DNA of 64,000 nucleotides from Allokutzneria sp. A3M-2-11 16 (GCF_024213555.1 NZ_JANAVO010000001.1:3410001-3474000), one strand, 5' to 3'; positions 8,310 to 17,263 are shown, numbered from the stretch's first letter. The notes: generated from the letters alone by a model not told the origin. A program made the numbers and translations.

Positions 8310-8770
8310 CGATCCGGGACCCTGGGCGGATCGGCGGCCAGGCGGACCTTCGGCGAGATGAGCGTGCGCGCCCAGCCCAGCTCCTCCGGCGTGCCCTTGA
8401 TGTCCTTGTGCGACTCCGGGTCGTAGAGGTCGAGCACCGGCTGCATCGTCTTCCCGGCCAGCACGTCGGGATTGAGCCGGGCCGCGACGAGCATCGCGCG
8501 GACCTTGTCGGTGAACGCGGCGACCTTGTCCGGGCCGTACTTGCCGACCTGGGCGGGCGGCGGAGCGACGAAACCGGCCGCGCCCTCGGGCCAGTTGGCC
8601 ATCGTGGTGCCGAGGAAGGCGTTCACCGGGGCGGGCGCCTCCGTCGCGGTGTCCTCCCGGCCGAGCAGTCCGTCGAGCCGGCCGTCCTGGTACATCAGCA
8701 CGCCGACGCCGACGATGCCGATGACGGCCAGTACCGAGACGATCAGGTTGCCGCGCTTGCGGTCGCTCAT
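8306..8770 (-). CDS. Membrane-anchored hypothetical protein, N-terminal half
   Basis: A 154-residue protein: a basic MSDRKRGN, one transmembrane helix (residues about 7-25, LIVSVLAVIGIVGVGVLMY), an acidic/proline linker, then an extracytoplasmic domain that stops abruptly at DPPRVPDR. The stop codon overlaps the start of the next frame. The start is the ATG at 8770, after AGGGGG. The abrupt end right before a well-structured continuation in another frame suggests that one gene has been split. Function unknown. Confidence 0.6.
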   Translation of the reverse strand: MSDRKRGNLIVSVLAVIGIVGVGVLMYQDGRLDGLLGREDTATEAPAPVNAFLGTTMANWPEGAAGFVAPPPAQVGKYGPDKVAAFTDKVRAMLVAARLNPDVLAGKTMQPVLDLYDPESHKDIKGTPEELGWARTLISPKVRLAADPPRVPDR

Positions 8771-8864
8771 ACCGGTCCCCCTGCCGAGTGAGTAGCGGCG
8801 GAACGCTAACAGTGCGAGCGGCCTGTGCGGGCGATGTCGGATGAAACCGCTTCTCGGCGCTCCG

Positions 8865-8870
8865 TAAACT
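8865..8870 (+). promoter_or_regulatory. -10 box (TAAACT) for a leaderless valS transcript
   Basis: TAAACT lies eight bases before the valS GTG, and no ribosome binding site is present between them. Transcription starting 7-8 bases after the box would begin at the start codon itself. Confidence 0.55.
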
Positions 8871-8878
8871 CTGCAGGT

Positions 8879-11512
8879 GTGACCGAGACCCTTCCGCACC
8901 AGGCCAGCACCGAACTTCCCGCGCAGTGGGACCACGCGCGGGTCGAGGGCGAGCTGTACCAGCGGTGGGTAGACCGGGACTACTTCACGGCGCGGCCGGA
9001 GAGCGACCGGCCGCCGTTCTCCATCGTCATCCCGCCGCCCAACGTCACCGGCAGCCTGCACATCGGCCACGCGCTGGACCACTCGCTGATCGACACGCTG
9101 GTCCGCTGGCGCCGCATGCAGGGCTACGACGCCCTGTACCTGCCCGGCATGGACCACGCGAGCATCGCGGTGCACACGCTGGTGGAGAAGCAGCTCGTCG
9201 CCGAGGGCACCTCACGGCGCGAGCTCGGCCGCGAGGCGTTCATCGAGCGCACCTGGCAGTGGAAGAACGAGTACGGCGGCAAGATCCTCGACCAGATGCG
9301 CCGCCTCGGCGAGAGCGTCGACTGGACGCGCGAGGCGTTCACCATGGACGAGGCGCGCAGCCGCGCCGTCCAGACGATGTTCAAGCGGCTCTACGACGAC
9401 GGCCTGATCTATCGCGCCGAGCGACTGGTGAACTGGTCGCCCGCCGCGCAGTCCGTGCTCTCCGACGCCGAGGTCGACCACAAGGAGGTCGAGGGCGAGC
9501 TGGTCTCCATGCGCTACGGCGACGGGGACGCCTCGATCGTCGTCGCCACCACGCGCGTGGAGACGATGCTCGGTGACACCGCCGTCGCGGTGCACCCCGA
9601 CGACGAGCGCTACAAGCACCTCGTCGGCACACTGATCACCCAGCCGCTGACCGGACGGCAGATCCCGGTCGTCGCCGACGACTACGTCGACCCAGAGTTC
9701 GGCTCCGGCGCCGTCAAGATCACCCCGGCGCACGACCCGAACGACTTCGAGCTGGGCAAGCGGCACGGCCTGCCGATGCCGACGATCATGGACGAGCAGG
9801 GCCGGATCGCGAACTCCGGCACCCGCTTCGACGGCATGGACCGCTTCGAGGCGCGGGTGGCCGTCCGCGAGGCGCTGCGCGAAGAGGGCCGCATCGTCGC
9901 GGAGAAGCGGCCGTACCTGCACAGCGTCGGGCACAGCGAGCGCGGCAAGGAGCCGATCGAGCCGCGCCTGTCGATGCAGTGGTTCGTCAACGTCGGACCG
10001 CTGGCCAAGGCCGCCGGCGACGCCGTCCGCGAGGGCAAGGTCAACGTCCACCCGCCGGAGCTGACCAAGCGCTACCTGGACTGGACCGACAACCTGCACG
10101 ACTGGTGCATCTCGCGGCAGCTGTGGTGGGGCCACCGCATCCCGGTGTGGCACGGGCCGAACGGCGAGATGGTCTGCGTCGGCCCGGACGAGCAGCCGCC
10201 GACGGGACCCGGCTGGCGCCAGGACGAGGACGTCCTCGACACCTGGTTCTCCTCCGGGCTGTGGCCGTTCTCCACGATGGGCTGGCCGGACAAGACCGAG
10301 GACCTGGCGAAGTACTACCCCACCAGCGTTCTGGTCACCGGCTACGACATCATCTTCTTCTGGGTCGTCCGGATGATGATGTTCGGCCTGTACGCCATGG
10401 ACGGCGTCCCCCCGTTCCGCACCATCGCGCTGCACGGCATGGTCCGCGACGGCCTCGGGCGCAAGATGTCCAAGACCCTCGGCAACGGCGTCGACCCCAT
10501 CGAGTGGATGGACCGCTACGGCACCGACGCCGTGCGCTTCGCCATGGTCCGCGGCGCCAACCCGGGCACCGACGTGCCGATGAGCGAGGAATGGGTCGGC
10601 GGCGCGCGCAACTTCTGCACGAAGCTGTGGAACGCCACCCGCTTCGCGTTGCTCAACGGCGCCAAGGTGGTCGCGAACCCGCCGACCGTCGCGGAGCTGA
10701 CCGACGCCGACCGGTGGATCCTGGGCCGCCTCGACGAGCTCACCGCGGACATGAACGCCCTCATGGAGGACTTCCAGTTCGCCAAGTCCACCGAGGCGCT
10801 CTACCACTTCGTGTGGGACGAGTTCTGCGACTGGTACGTCGAGCTGGCCAAGGTCCAGCTGGCCGACCCGGACCGGGTGGAGCAGACCCGCGCGGTGCTC
10901 GGCCACGTGCTCGACACCGTGCTGCGGCTGCTGCACCCGGTCGCGCCGTTCATCTCCGAGCAGCTCTGGACCACCCTCACCGGCAACGAGTCGCTGGTGA
11001 TCGCGCCATGGCCCACGGCGACCGGCAGGCAGTCCGACGCGGGCTCCGCCGAGCGGGTGGCCTCGGTGCAGAAGCTGGTCACCGAGATCCGCCGGTTCCG
11101 CTCCGACCAGGGCCTCAAGCCGGGTCAGAAGGTGGCGGCCCGCCTGGTCGGCATCGACGCGGCCGGGCTGGGCGGCCTGGAGAAGGCGCTGCGCTCGCTG
11201 GTCCGGCTGACCGAGCCCGCGGAGTCCTTCACCGCGTCCGCCTCCTTCGAGCTGGGCCTGCACTCGGGCACCGTCACGGTGGAGCTGGACCTCTCCGGCG
11301 CGATCGACGTCGCGGCCGAGCGCAAGCGCCTGGCCAAGGACCTCGCCGTGGCGGAGAAGGAGCACGCGGGCACCGACGCGAAGCTCAACAACCCCAAGTT
11401 CACCGACAAGGCCCCGGCCGAGGTGGTGGAGAAGATCCGCGCCCGCCGCGAGGCCGCGCTTGCCGACATCGACCGCATCACCGCCCGCCTCGCCACCCTC
11501 CCGGAGGCGTAG
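8879..11512 (+). CDS. valS: Valyl-tRNA synthetase
   Basis: An 877-residue class I aminoacyl-tRNA synthetase that charges tRNA-Val and edits misactivated threonine. The HIGH motif appears in [17 protein letters not shown] (about residue 50) and the KMSKS loop as [11 protein letters not shown]. The editing (CP1) insertion includes [20 protein letters not shown]-terminal coiled coil ([15 protein letters not shown] to [14 protein letters not shown]) is the ValS tRNA-binding arm. The start is the GTG at 8879, where homology begins; an ATG 18 codons earlier is in frame but would add a non-conserved tail. folC lies downstream across one inserted minus-strand gene, as is common in actinobacteria. Confidence 0.97.
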   Translation: MTETLPHQASTELPAQWDHARVEGELYQRWVDRDYFTARPESDRPPFSIVIPPPNVTGSLHIGHALDHSLIDTLVRWRRMQGYDALYLPGMDHASIAVHTLVEKQLVAEGTSRRELGREAFIERTWQWKNEYGGKILDQMRRLGESVDWTREAFTMDEARSRAVQTMFKRLYDDGLIYRAERLVNWSPAAQSVLSDAEVDHKEVEGELVSMRYGDGDASIVVATTRVETMLGDTAVAVHPDDERYKHLVGTLITQPLTGRQIPVVADDYVDPEFGSGAVKITPAHDPNDFELGKRHGLPMPTIMDEQGRIANSGTRFDGMDRFEARVAVREALREEGRIVAEKRPYLHSVGHSERGKEPIEPRLSMQWFVNVGPLAKAAGDAVREGKVNVHPPELTKRYLDWTDNLHDWCISRQLWWGHRIPVWHGPNGEMVCVGPDEQPPTGPGWRQDEDVLDTWFSSGLWPFSTMGWPDKTEDLAKYYPTSVLVTGYDIIFFWVVRMMMFGLYAMDGVPPFRTIALHGMVRDGLGRKMSKTLGNGVDPIEWMDRYGTDAVRFAMVRGANPGTDVPMSEEWVGGARNFCTKLWNATRFALLNGAKVVANPPTVAELTDADRWILGRLDELTADMNALMEDFQFAKSTEALYHFVWDEFCDWYVELAKVQLADPDRVEQTRAVLGHVLDTVLRLLHPVAPFISEQLWTTLTGNESLVIAPWPTATGRQSDAGSAERVASVQKLVTEIRRFRSDQGLKPGQKVAARLVGIDAAGLGGLEKALRSLVRLTEPAESFTASASFELGLHSGTVTVELDLSGAIDVAAERKRLAKDLAVAEKEHAGTDAKLNNPKFTDKAPAEVVEKIRARREAALADIDRITARLATLPEA

Positions 11513-11524
11513 CCGCTTTCCCAG

Positions 11525-13234
11525 TCAGCCCCCGCCGACCCACCGATAGGTCCGGCGGGGGCTGCGCGGTTTGCCCTCGGTGGCGACCTTTCCCTCGGAG
11601 ATCAACTCGTCCAGCCGGGTGAGCACGGTCTGGCGGGAGAACCCGGTCAGCTCGATCAGCTCACTGGTCCGGGCGATGCCCCGGCGACGAAGTGCGGACT
11701 CGATACTCTCGTCGGTGGATTCGTTGCCGCTGAACAGATTCGGGACCCTGGGCGCGGCGTTGAGGCCGTACGTCGCGTAGCGCCGACCTCCGCTGCGAAG
11801 CGCCAGTCCCCGTTCCACCAGATCGCGCATGACCGAGGTGGCCACGGTCTTGTCGGCGCCGAACTCACGCAGAGTGGCATTGCTGACCGGTTGTCCGTGG
11901 AACATGGTGGCCAGTGCCAGCTCGTGCAGTGGCGTGAGCCCGACCTCGCCGAGTTCGCTGAGCCACCGGCGCGTGCGCGGATCGAGCAACTCCGATCGCT
12001 GGAACTCGACCTCGAACCGGTTCACGTAGTTCCGGAAGGCGGGCCGGATCATTCCCGAGCGCCGCAGCTCCCGGATCATCGCCGGGATTCCCGACGCCCG
12101 GTTCTCCGCCACGAGCCGGTCGCTGCCAGGGAGATGGGTGTCCGCCAGCAAGGAGGCGAGAAAGGCATTGCGCGACGAGGAAACCCCTTCCTCGCCCAGG
12201 TCCTCCAGCACGACCGGGCCGTAGAGGCCGCCGGGGCTGCGAACTTCCAAGCGGTCCGGCCAGAGGTTCACCTGGATCTGCGTCCCTCGCGTCGAGGGGC
12301 TGTAGTCGCGGTGCAGGACCGCGTTCACCACGGCCTCGCGAACGGCTTCCATTGGGTAGTCGAGCTGCTCCCGCCGCCCCGAGGCGTCGACGAAGCTGCG
12401 GACGCTCATCCTCCGCCGCAGCACCGAGAGCGTCTCGGCGATGAGATCGGGAATCGCGCCGCGGACGGTGGGATTGTCCTCGAACCGAGGGGTGTCCTGT
12501 CCGCTGTCATCGCCGGGGTGCACGACGATGGACACGGTGAGCTGGGGGAAGAACTGCTGCGGGTAGACGCCGAACGTGAGCATCCCGCCCAGCGAGGGAA
12601 CGAGGCTGCCCTGGCTGTCGCGGACCAGAACTCGCAGTCGGGTCAGCGCCGTCGTCTCGTCCACGTCCCGGAAGGCTCGTGACGTCTGGCGGACCCGGTC
12701 CAGCGTGCGGAGCAACGCTGTGCGGTCGAGGTCCTCGACGGTCGCATCGCTGACCGGCTCTATGTCGTAGCGGGGTTGTCCCTGGTTGGCGATGGTCAGA
12801 CCGATCTCCGCCTGGGTCATCCGGCGGTCACCGTCACCGACCCTGACGTAGGAACCGTCCTTCATGCCCTTGTTCACGACGTAGCAGGGGCGTTCCGCGG
12901 ACGGCAGTGGATCGACCTCCGCCACGACCAGGTCGAAATCCTCGACTCGCACAACGTCGACGGAGATCCGCAACGCGGGGTGCAGGGAGGAACTCGCCAG
13001 CGAGGCCAGGTCGTCCCTGAGCTTGCACGGGTCGTCGAGGTAGACGGGCGCGAAGCCCCGCGACTCGTCCAGACCGAGTACCAGCAGGCCACCGTTGGTG
13101 TTGGCGAAGGCGCACAGGGTCTCTACGACGCTCTTCGGCAGGCCGCCCGCGGCCGACTTCACCTCGACTTCGCTGGGTTCGCCGCCCAGCTCCCGCACGC
13201 GGGCGACGAGGGTGGTCAGCGTCTTCGTGTCCAT
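11525..13234 (-). CDS. AlbA_2 (Schlafen-like) / ATP-binding domain protein, probable regulator
   Basis: A 569-residue protein. Residues about 17-140 match the AlbA_2 putative DNA-binding domain (VEVKSAAGGLPKSVVETLCAFANTNGGLLVLGL). The next part is the C-terminal ATPase-like domain found in such proteins, with EAVREAVVNAVLHRDYS as the conserved helix. The C-terminus carries winged-helix repeats (RTSELIELTGFSRQTVLTRLDELISEGKV). Such proteins are usually called transcriptional regulators, and some are tied to stress or phage defence; the substrate is unknown. Four GAGAGT half-sites in its promoter suggest self-regulation. It splits valS from folC, which is not the usual arrangement, so it looks like a later insertion. 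Confidence 0.8.
   Translation of the reverse strand: MDTKTLTTLVARVRELGGEPSEVEVKSAAGGLPKSVVETLCAFANTNGGLLVLGLDESRGFAPVYLDDPCKLRDDLASLASSSLHPALRISVDVVRVEDFDLVVAEVDPLPSAERPCYVVNKGMKDGSYVRVGDGDRRMTQAEIGLTIANQGQPRYDIEPVSDATVEDLDRTALLRTLDRVRQTSRAFRDVDETTALTRLRVLVRDSQGSLVPSLGGMLTFGVYPQQFFPQLTVSIVVHPGDDSGQDTPRFEDNPTVRGAIPDLIAETLSVLRRRMSVRSFVDASGRREQLDYPMEAVREAVVNAVLHRDYSPSTRGTQIQVNLWPDRLEVRSPGGLYGPVVLEDLGEEGVSSSRNAFLASLLADTHLPGSDRLVAENRASGIPAMIRELRRSGMIRPAFRNYVNRFEVEFQRSELLDPRTRRWLSELGEVGLTPLHELALATMFHGQPVSNATLREFGADKTVATSVMRDLVERGLALRSGGRRYATYGLNAAPRVPNLFSGNESTDESIESALRRRGIARTSELIELTGFSRQTVLTRLDELISEGKVATEGKPRSPRRTYRWVGGG
11527..11563. terminator. Hairpin terminator between valS and the convergent AlbA_2 gene
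   Basis: The arms AGCCCCCGCC (11527-11536) and GGCGGGGGCT (11554-11563) pair over 10 bp, and an inner GACC/GGTC pairing can extend the stem. It sits just after the valS stop, within the last codons of the convergent gene, so it can serve both strands. Confidence 0.65.
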
Positions 13235-13244
13235 CCGGGGGCCA

Positions 13245-13297
13245 ACTCTCCAACGACTCTCCAGTATGGTTAGAGAGTACTTGAAAGTTACTCTCTA
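13245..13297. promoter_or_regulatory. Cluster of GAGAGT sites incl. 9-bp inverted repeat
   Basis: TAGAGAGTA (13271-13279) and TACTCTCTA (13289-13297) form a perfect inverted repeat with a 9-base spacer. Two more copies of the half-site occur as ACTCTC at 13245-13250 and 13256-13261, 11 bp apart (one helical turn). All lie upstream of the AlbA_2-protein start, as expected for an autoregulatory operator. Confidence 0.65.
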
Positions 13298-13354
13298 GAT
13301 ATTTCCGGGTGCCGGGGGCGGGGCGTATAAGCGCCGGTCGTAGACTTGGTGGAC

Positions 13355-13396
13355 GTGAACCGGACCCCCGTGCACCGAACCCCGTCGGGGGAGTGA
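13355..13396 (+). CDS. Possible 13-codon leaderless upstream ORF of folC
   Basis: GTG at 13355 lies eight bases after a -10-like TAGACT (13341-13346). It opens a frame (VNRTPVHRTPSGE) that ends at 13396, three bases before the folC GTG at 13400. The folC SD (GGGGAG) is inside its last codons, so translation of the short frame could affect folC initiation. It is supported only by position and spacing. Confidence 0.35.
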   Translation: MNRTPVHRTPSGE

Positions 13397-13399
13397 GAA

Positions 13400-14779
13400 G
13401 TGCCTCGAACCGATCCCGCCGCCCTGGCCGCCTTCGCCGCGGTCGAGGCCGAGCTGAACCAGCGCTGGCCGGAGACGAAGCTCGAACCGTCCCTGGACCG
13501 CATCCGCGCGCTGGTGGATCTGCTCGGTGAGCCGCAGCGCTCCTACCCGGTGCTGCACCTCACCGGCACCAACGGCAAGACCTCGACCTCGCGGATGCTC
13601 GACGCGCTGCTGACCGGCCTGGGGCTGCGCACGGGTCGCTACACCAGCCCGCACCTGCAGCTGGCTACCGAGCGGATCAGCGTGGACGGGGCGCCGATCA
13701 GCGCCGAGCGCTACGTCGAGGTCTACCGGGACATCGAGCCCTACCTCGGGATGGTCGACAAGGCCTCCCAGGACGCCGGGCAACCGGTGCTGAGCAAGTT
13801 CGAGGTGCTGACCGCGATGGCCTTCGCCGCCTTCGCCGACGCCCCGGTCGACGCGGCCGTGGTCGAGGTGGGCCTCGGCGGCTCGTGGGACGCGACGAAC
13901 GTGGCCGACGGGCAGGTGTCCCTCATCACACCGATCGGCGTGGACCACGTCGATTTCCTCGGCGACGACGTGCTCAAGATCGCCGAGGAGAAGGCCGGGA
14001 TCATCAAGCCCGGCTCGGTCGCGGTGCTCGCCGAACAGGACGCCGAGGTGGCCGCCGTCCTGCTGAAGCGCTGCGTCGAGGTGGACGCCACGGTGGCCAG
14101 GCAGGGCATGGAGTTCGGCGTGCTGGAGCGCGAGATCGCGGTGGGCGGCCAGATGCTCAGACTGCAAGGTCTGAGCGGTGTCTACGACGAGATCTTCCTG
14201 CCGCTGCACGGTGAACATCAGGCGAAGAACGCCTCGCTGGCGCTGGCCGCCGCGGAGGCTTTCTTCGGCGCCGGACCCGACCGGCAGCTCGACGTGGAAG
14301 CCATTCGGGTGGCTTTCGGAGGGGTCTCCACGCCTGGGCGGCTGGAGCGGATGCGGGCTGCACCTGCGGTTCTGGTCGACGCGGCGCACAATCCACATGG
14401 TGCCCGCGCCCTCGCGGCCACCATCTCTAGTGAGTTCGCGTTCCGTCGACTGATCGCTGTAGTCGGGGTGATGCGCGACAAGGATGCTTCCGGCATCCTG
14501 TCAGAGCTGGAACCGGTGGTCTCCGAAGTGGTGCTCACCCAGAACTCGTCCCCGCGCGCGATGGACGCCGACGAACTCGCCGGCATCGCCCGCTCGGTGT
14601 TTGGCGAGGACCGCATCGTCGTCGAGCCCAGGCTCGAGGACGCTATCGAGGTCGGCGTGCAGCTGGCCGAGGAGACCGACTCCCCGGATGAAGTCCTGTC
14701 CGGCGGCGGTGTGCTGATCACCGGTTCCGTGATCACAGCTGGGGATACCCGCGCACTTTTTGGCAAGGAGCCGTCATGA
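13400..14779 (+). CDS. folC: Bifunctional dihydrofolate synthase / folylpolyglutamate synthase
   Basis: A 459-residue Mur-ligase-family enzyme of the cytosol. It joins glutamate to dihydropteroate and then extends the polyglutamate tail of folates, with ATP. The ATP loop is HLTGTNGKTSTSRMLDALL near residue 60. The YTSPHLQLATERISVDG block and VEVGLGGSWDATNV are FolC hallmarks, and DAAHNPHGA is in the C-terminal domain. The GTG at 13400 follows GGGGAG at a good distance. The stop overlaps the start of a 57-codon ORF (ATGA), then DUF4233 follows the same way, so the three form one translationally coupled operon. Confidence 0.96.
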   Translation: MPRTDPAALAAFAAVEAELNQRWPETKLEPSLDRIRALVDLLGEPQRSYPVLHLTGTNGKTSTSRMLDALLTGLGLRTGRYTSPHLQLATERISVDGAPISAERYVEVYRDIEPYLGMVDKASQDAGQPVLSKFEVLTAMAFAAFADAPVDAAVVEVGLGGSWDATNVADGQVSLITPIGVDHVDFLGDDVLKIAEEKAGIIKPGSVAVLAEQDAEVAAVLLKRCVEVDATVARQGMEFGVLEREIAVGGQMLRLQGLSGVYDEIFLPLHGEHQAKNASLALAAAEAFFGAGPDRQLDVEAIRVAFGGVSTPGRLERMRAAPAVLVDAAHNPHGARALAATISSEFAFRRLIAVVGVMRDKDASGILSELEPVVSEVVLTQNSSPRAMDADELAGIARSVFGEDRIVVEPRLEDAIEVGVQLAEETDSPDEVLSGGGVLITGSVITAGDTRALFGKEPS

Positions 14780-14949
14780 AGTCCTGTTCCCGTCCCAAAC
14801 CGCCGGCAAACACGGCCAACCGGGACGCCGAGTTCGATGATCGTCCCTGGCGCGTCGTCCGCGGGTTCTCCGTGGTCAAGGTCGCCCAGGAGCGGGGTAT
14901 GCGTTCCCTCGTCGCGGGTGGTCCCGCCAACCGGCGGCGCTCGCGATGA
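14776..14949 (+). CDS. Unannotated 57-residue ORF coupled between folC and DUF4233
   Basis: ATG at 14776 overlaps the folC stop (ATGA) and has AAGGAG five bases upstream, inside the folC end. The frame closes with a TGA that overlaps the DUF4233 ATG in the same manner. The product is small, hydrophilic and basic (MKSCSRPKPPANTANRD..., ending ANRRRSR), with no membrane segment. Double four-base overlaps plus a good SD are strong evidence of translation. DUF4233 has no SD of its own and would depend on it. I recognise no family; it may serve only to carry ribosomes across the gap. Confidence 0.6.
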   Translation: MKSCSRPKPPANTANRDAEFDDRPWRVVRGFSVVKVAQERGMRSLVAGGPANRRRSR

Positions 14950-15335
14950 CCGAGGCGCCGACGCGGCCCGGCCCCCAGGTGCGGCGGAAGGACCCCTGGA
15001 AGGGGCTCCGCGGCATCCAGGCGGGAACACTGGTGATGGAGGCGATCGTGGTGGCGCTGTCGCTGCTGGTCATCGCCAAGTTCCAGGGCATCACCAGTCT
15101 GGGCGGCATTCTGGTCGGCGCGCTCGCGGTGGCGATGGTCGTGGCCAGCGGGGTTCAGGGCAAGCCGTGGGGCGTCGGCCTCGCGGTGGCCCTGCAGGTC
15201 CTGATGATCGCCTCCGGTGTCATCGTTTTCGCCCTTGGCGCGGTCGGAGTGGTGTTCGCCCTGGTCTGGGGCGCGCTGCTGTGGCTGCGCAAGGATCTTC
15301 GACGTCGAGAGGCCGCGCAGGTCGCGGCCTCCTGA
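14946..15335 (+). CDS. DUF4233 domain membrane protein
   Basis: A 129-residue protein with four hydrophobic segments and a basic C-terminal tail (LRKDLRRREAAQ). DUF4233 proteins of unknown function sit directly after folC across actinobacteria, and the residues around KGLRGIQAGTLVMEAIVVAL fit this family. Start by ATGA overlap with the 57-codon ORF. In related genomes ndk usually follows at once; here about 14 kb of other genes intervene. Confidence 0.85.
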   Translation: MTEAPTRPGPQVRRKDPWKGLRGIQAGTLVMEAIVVALSLLVIAKFQGITSLGGILVGALAVAMVVASGVQGKPWGVGLAVALQVLMIASGVIVFALGAVGVVFALVWGALLWLRKDLRRREAAQVAAS

Positions 15336-15369
15336 CGCTCGCCACCCCCGCTTCTGCTAACAGTGTGGG

Positions 15370-16074
15370 GTGGACTTCTGGTCAGAACTCATCGGGACCC
15401 AGACCGCGCCACCGCCGCCGGTCGTCCTGGTGACGGGTGCGCTCGCCCTGGTCGTCGTGCTCTCGCACACGCCGTGGCGGCTGGCCCGCAACATCATCAC
15501 CATCGTGCACGAGGCCGGGCACGCGGTCATCGCGGTCCTGGCCGGTCGGCGGCTGAGCGGGATCCGGCTGCACTCGGACACCTCGGGTGTGACGGTCTCC
15601 CGCGGCCGGCCGACCGGGCCCGGCATGGTGTTCACCTCGCTGGCGGGCTACATCGCCCCGTCCCTGGTCGGGCTGGGGTTCGCGGCCCTGCTCGGCACCG
15701 ACCGGATCACCCTGCTGCTGTGGGTGTGCACGGCGGTGCTGCTGGCCATGCTGATCATGGTGCGCAACGTCTACGGCGCGCTGTTGCTGCTGGTCACCGG
15801 TGCCGTGCTGGTATCGGTGTCGCTGCTGACCACCAGTGGCGTGCAGGCCGCCTTCGCCTACCTGATCACCTGGTTCCTGCTGGTCGGCGGGGTGCGCCCG
15901 GTGAGCGAGCTGCAGCGCAAGCGCAGCCGGGGCCGGGCGCGCGACTCCGACGCCGACCAGCTGGCGCGGCTCACCAGCACGCCCGCGATCACCTGGGTGC
16001 TGGTGTTCTTCGTCGTCACCCTCGGCTCACTCGGCCTCGGCACCACGTGGATGCTCACCGGCATCCTTTTCTGA
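15370..16074 (+). CDS. M50-type membrane zinc metallopeptidase
   Basis: A 234-residue integral membrane protein with about six hydrophobic segments. IVHEAGHAVIAVLAG is the HExxH zinc motif placed within a transmembrane helix, as in site-2-protease-like M50B peptidases. The GTG at 15370 has no SD; TAACAG ends seven bases before it, weaker than the other leaderless candidates. Family members cut membrane-bound substrates; no partner such as an anti-sigma factor is adjacent. The gap to DUF4233 is 34 bases. Confidence 0.8.
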   Translation: MDFWSELIGTQTAPPPPVVLVTGALALVVVLSHTPWRLARNIITIVHEAGHAVIAVLAGRRLSGIRLHSDTSGVTVSRGRPTGPGMVFTSLAGYIAPSLVGLGFAALLGTDRITLLLWVCTAVLLAMLIMVRNVYGALLLLVTGAVLVSVSLLTTSGVQAAFAYLITWFLLVGGVRPVSELQRKRSRGRARDSDADQLARLTSTPAITWVLVFFVVTLGSLGLGTTWMLTGILF

Positions 16075-16215
16075 CCCCGGTGAAGCGGAAACCTGCCGTT
16101 GAGTTCTTGTGGTGATCAAGGTGGCAACCGCACCCGATTCGGTGACAGGTTTCGCTAGTGTCAAGCCGATCTCGGTGCCTAACCTGCACGAGGTCGACAG
16201 CGAGGGAGGTGTGAG

Positions 16216-16881
16216 GTGGCCGATATCCGGTTTTCGGCTGGGCTGATGGGCATGAGCGACGCGGCCCGGCACCTGGGTATCCCGCGACGGACCTTCCAGC
16301 GCTGGGCCCGCGGCTATGAGCGGGGCGGACCACTGCTGCACCTCGTGCCCACGGAACGCAAGTACGACGCCAGCGTCACGTTCATCTCGCTGGTCGAGGC
16401 ATGGGTGCTGGCGGGACTGCGCAAAGCCGGGGTGGTCCCCCAGCGCATTCGTCCCGCGCTCCAGCGGCTGCAACAGGAATTCGGCCGCGAATATGTGCTG
16501 ACATCACGGGAACTCGCCACTGACGGCATCGCGGTGCTCTGGGACTTCTCTCGGACCAACGAGGGTGAGGGCCTGATCGAGGGCAGAACCGATCAGCTCA
16601 TCATTCGCGAGATCGTGGCCGACTACATGCATTACGTCGGGTGGGCCGATGACGGGCACCCGCACAAGCTGGAGCTGAGGACATACCAGCCGTCCAAGGT
16701 CACTGTCGACCCGTATCGCGGGTTCGGCCAGCCGATGTTCGCGGGGAACGGCGTGCACGTCGCCAACGTCGCCGCGATGCTGAAGGCGGGCGAGGAACCC
16801 GACATCGTCGCCGAAGAGCATGGAATAAGCATCGAAGATGTCCGAGCCGCCGCACGCGTCCTCCTGGGCCGCGCCGCCTGA
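16216..16881 (+). CDS. DUF433-type antitoxin with MerR-like HTH
   Basis: A 221-residue protein. The N-terminus has a MerR-like helix-turn-helix (MSDAARHLGIPRRTFQRWARG), and the C-terminal 55 residues (DPYRGFGQPMFAGNGVHVANVAAMLKAGE...) match DUF433, the VapB-like antitoxin domain usually paired with DUF5615 toxins. The GTG has GAGGGAGG seven bases upstream. The gene overlaps the following toxin by 44 bases, which ties their expression together. It should neutralise the toxin and repress the operon. TGACA-N11-TGTCA at 16143-16163 upstream is a possible operator. Confidence 0.78.
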   Translation: MADIRFSAGLMGMSDAARHLGIPRRTFQRWARGYERGGPLLHLVPTERKYDASVTFISLVEAWVLAGLRKAGVVPQRIRPALQRLQQEFGREYVLTSRELATDGIAVLWDFSRTNEGEGLIEGRTDQLIIREIVADYMHYVGWADDGHPHKLELRTYQPSKVTVDPYRGFGQPMFAGNGVHVANVAAMLKAGEEPDIVAEEHGISIEDVRAAARVLLGRAA

Positions 16882-17263
16882 GTTTTATCTCGACGAGAAC
16901 GCGGGCATTCGCAGCGTTCGGAAACTGCTTCTCGATCTGGGTTATGTCGTGCACACGCCGGCTGAGCTGTTCGGCACCAGGGCTGACGCCTGTGGTGCGC
17001 CGGACGAGGTGTGGCTGGCCAGGATCGCGGGAAGTGGGTGGGCGGTGCTCAACAGAGATGTCGCCATCACTCGGAGACCCAGTGAGTTCGCCGCTTATCG
17101 GCGGGCGAAAGTGCACATGTTCTACCTGCCGGGAGAAGCGAAGCGGGACGAGTTGTGTGAGCTCGTCGCGATCAACCTGGCCGACATCTGCGTGCTCACG
17201 GTGAAGAAGAGCCCCCGGTTGTGGCGGTTGACGCGGACCGGGGTCAAGCCGCTGGACAGGTGA
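16838..17263 (+). CDS. DUF5615 PIN-like toxin
   Basis: A 141-residue protein. FYLDENAG near residue 16 and VLNRDVAI near residue 72 are the acidic motifs of DUF5615/Mut7-C PIN-like nucleases (first Asp-Glu pair, later R-D), and DEVWLARIAGSGWAV is the intervening helix. PIN-like toxins cleave RNA with Mg2+. The ATG lies within the antitoxin gene, 44 bases before its stop, and no other in-frame start is available. Together they make a DUF433/DUF5615 toxin-antitoxin module. The target RNA is unknown. Confidence 0.78.
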   Translation: MSEPPHASSWAAPPEFYLDENAGIRSVRKLLLDLGYVVHTPAELFGTRADACGAPDEVWLARIAGSGWAVLNRDVAITRRPSEFAAYRRAKVHMFYLPGEAKRDELCELVAINLADICVLTVKKSPRLWRLTRTGVKPLDR

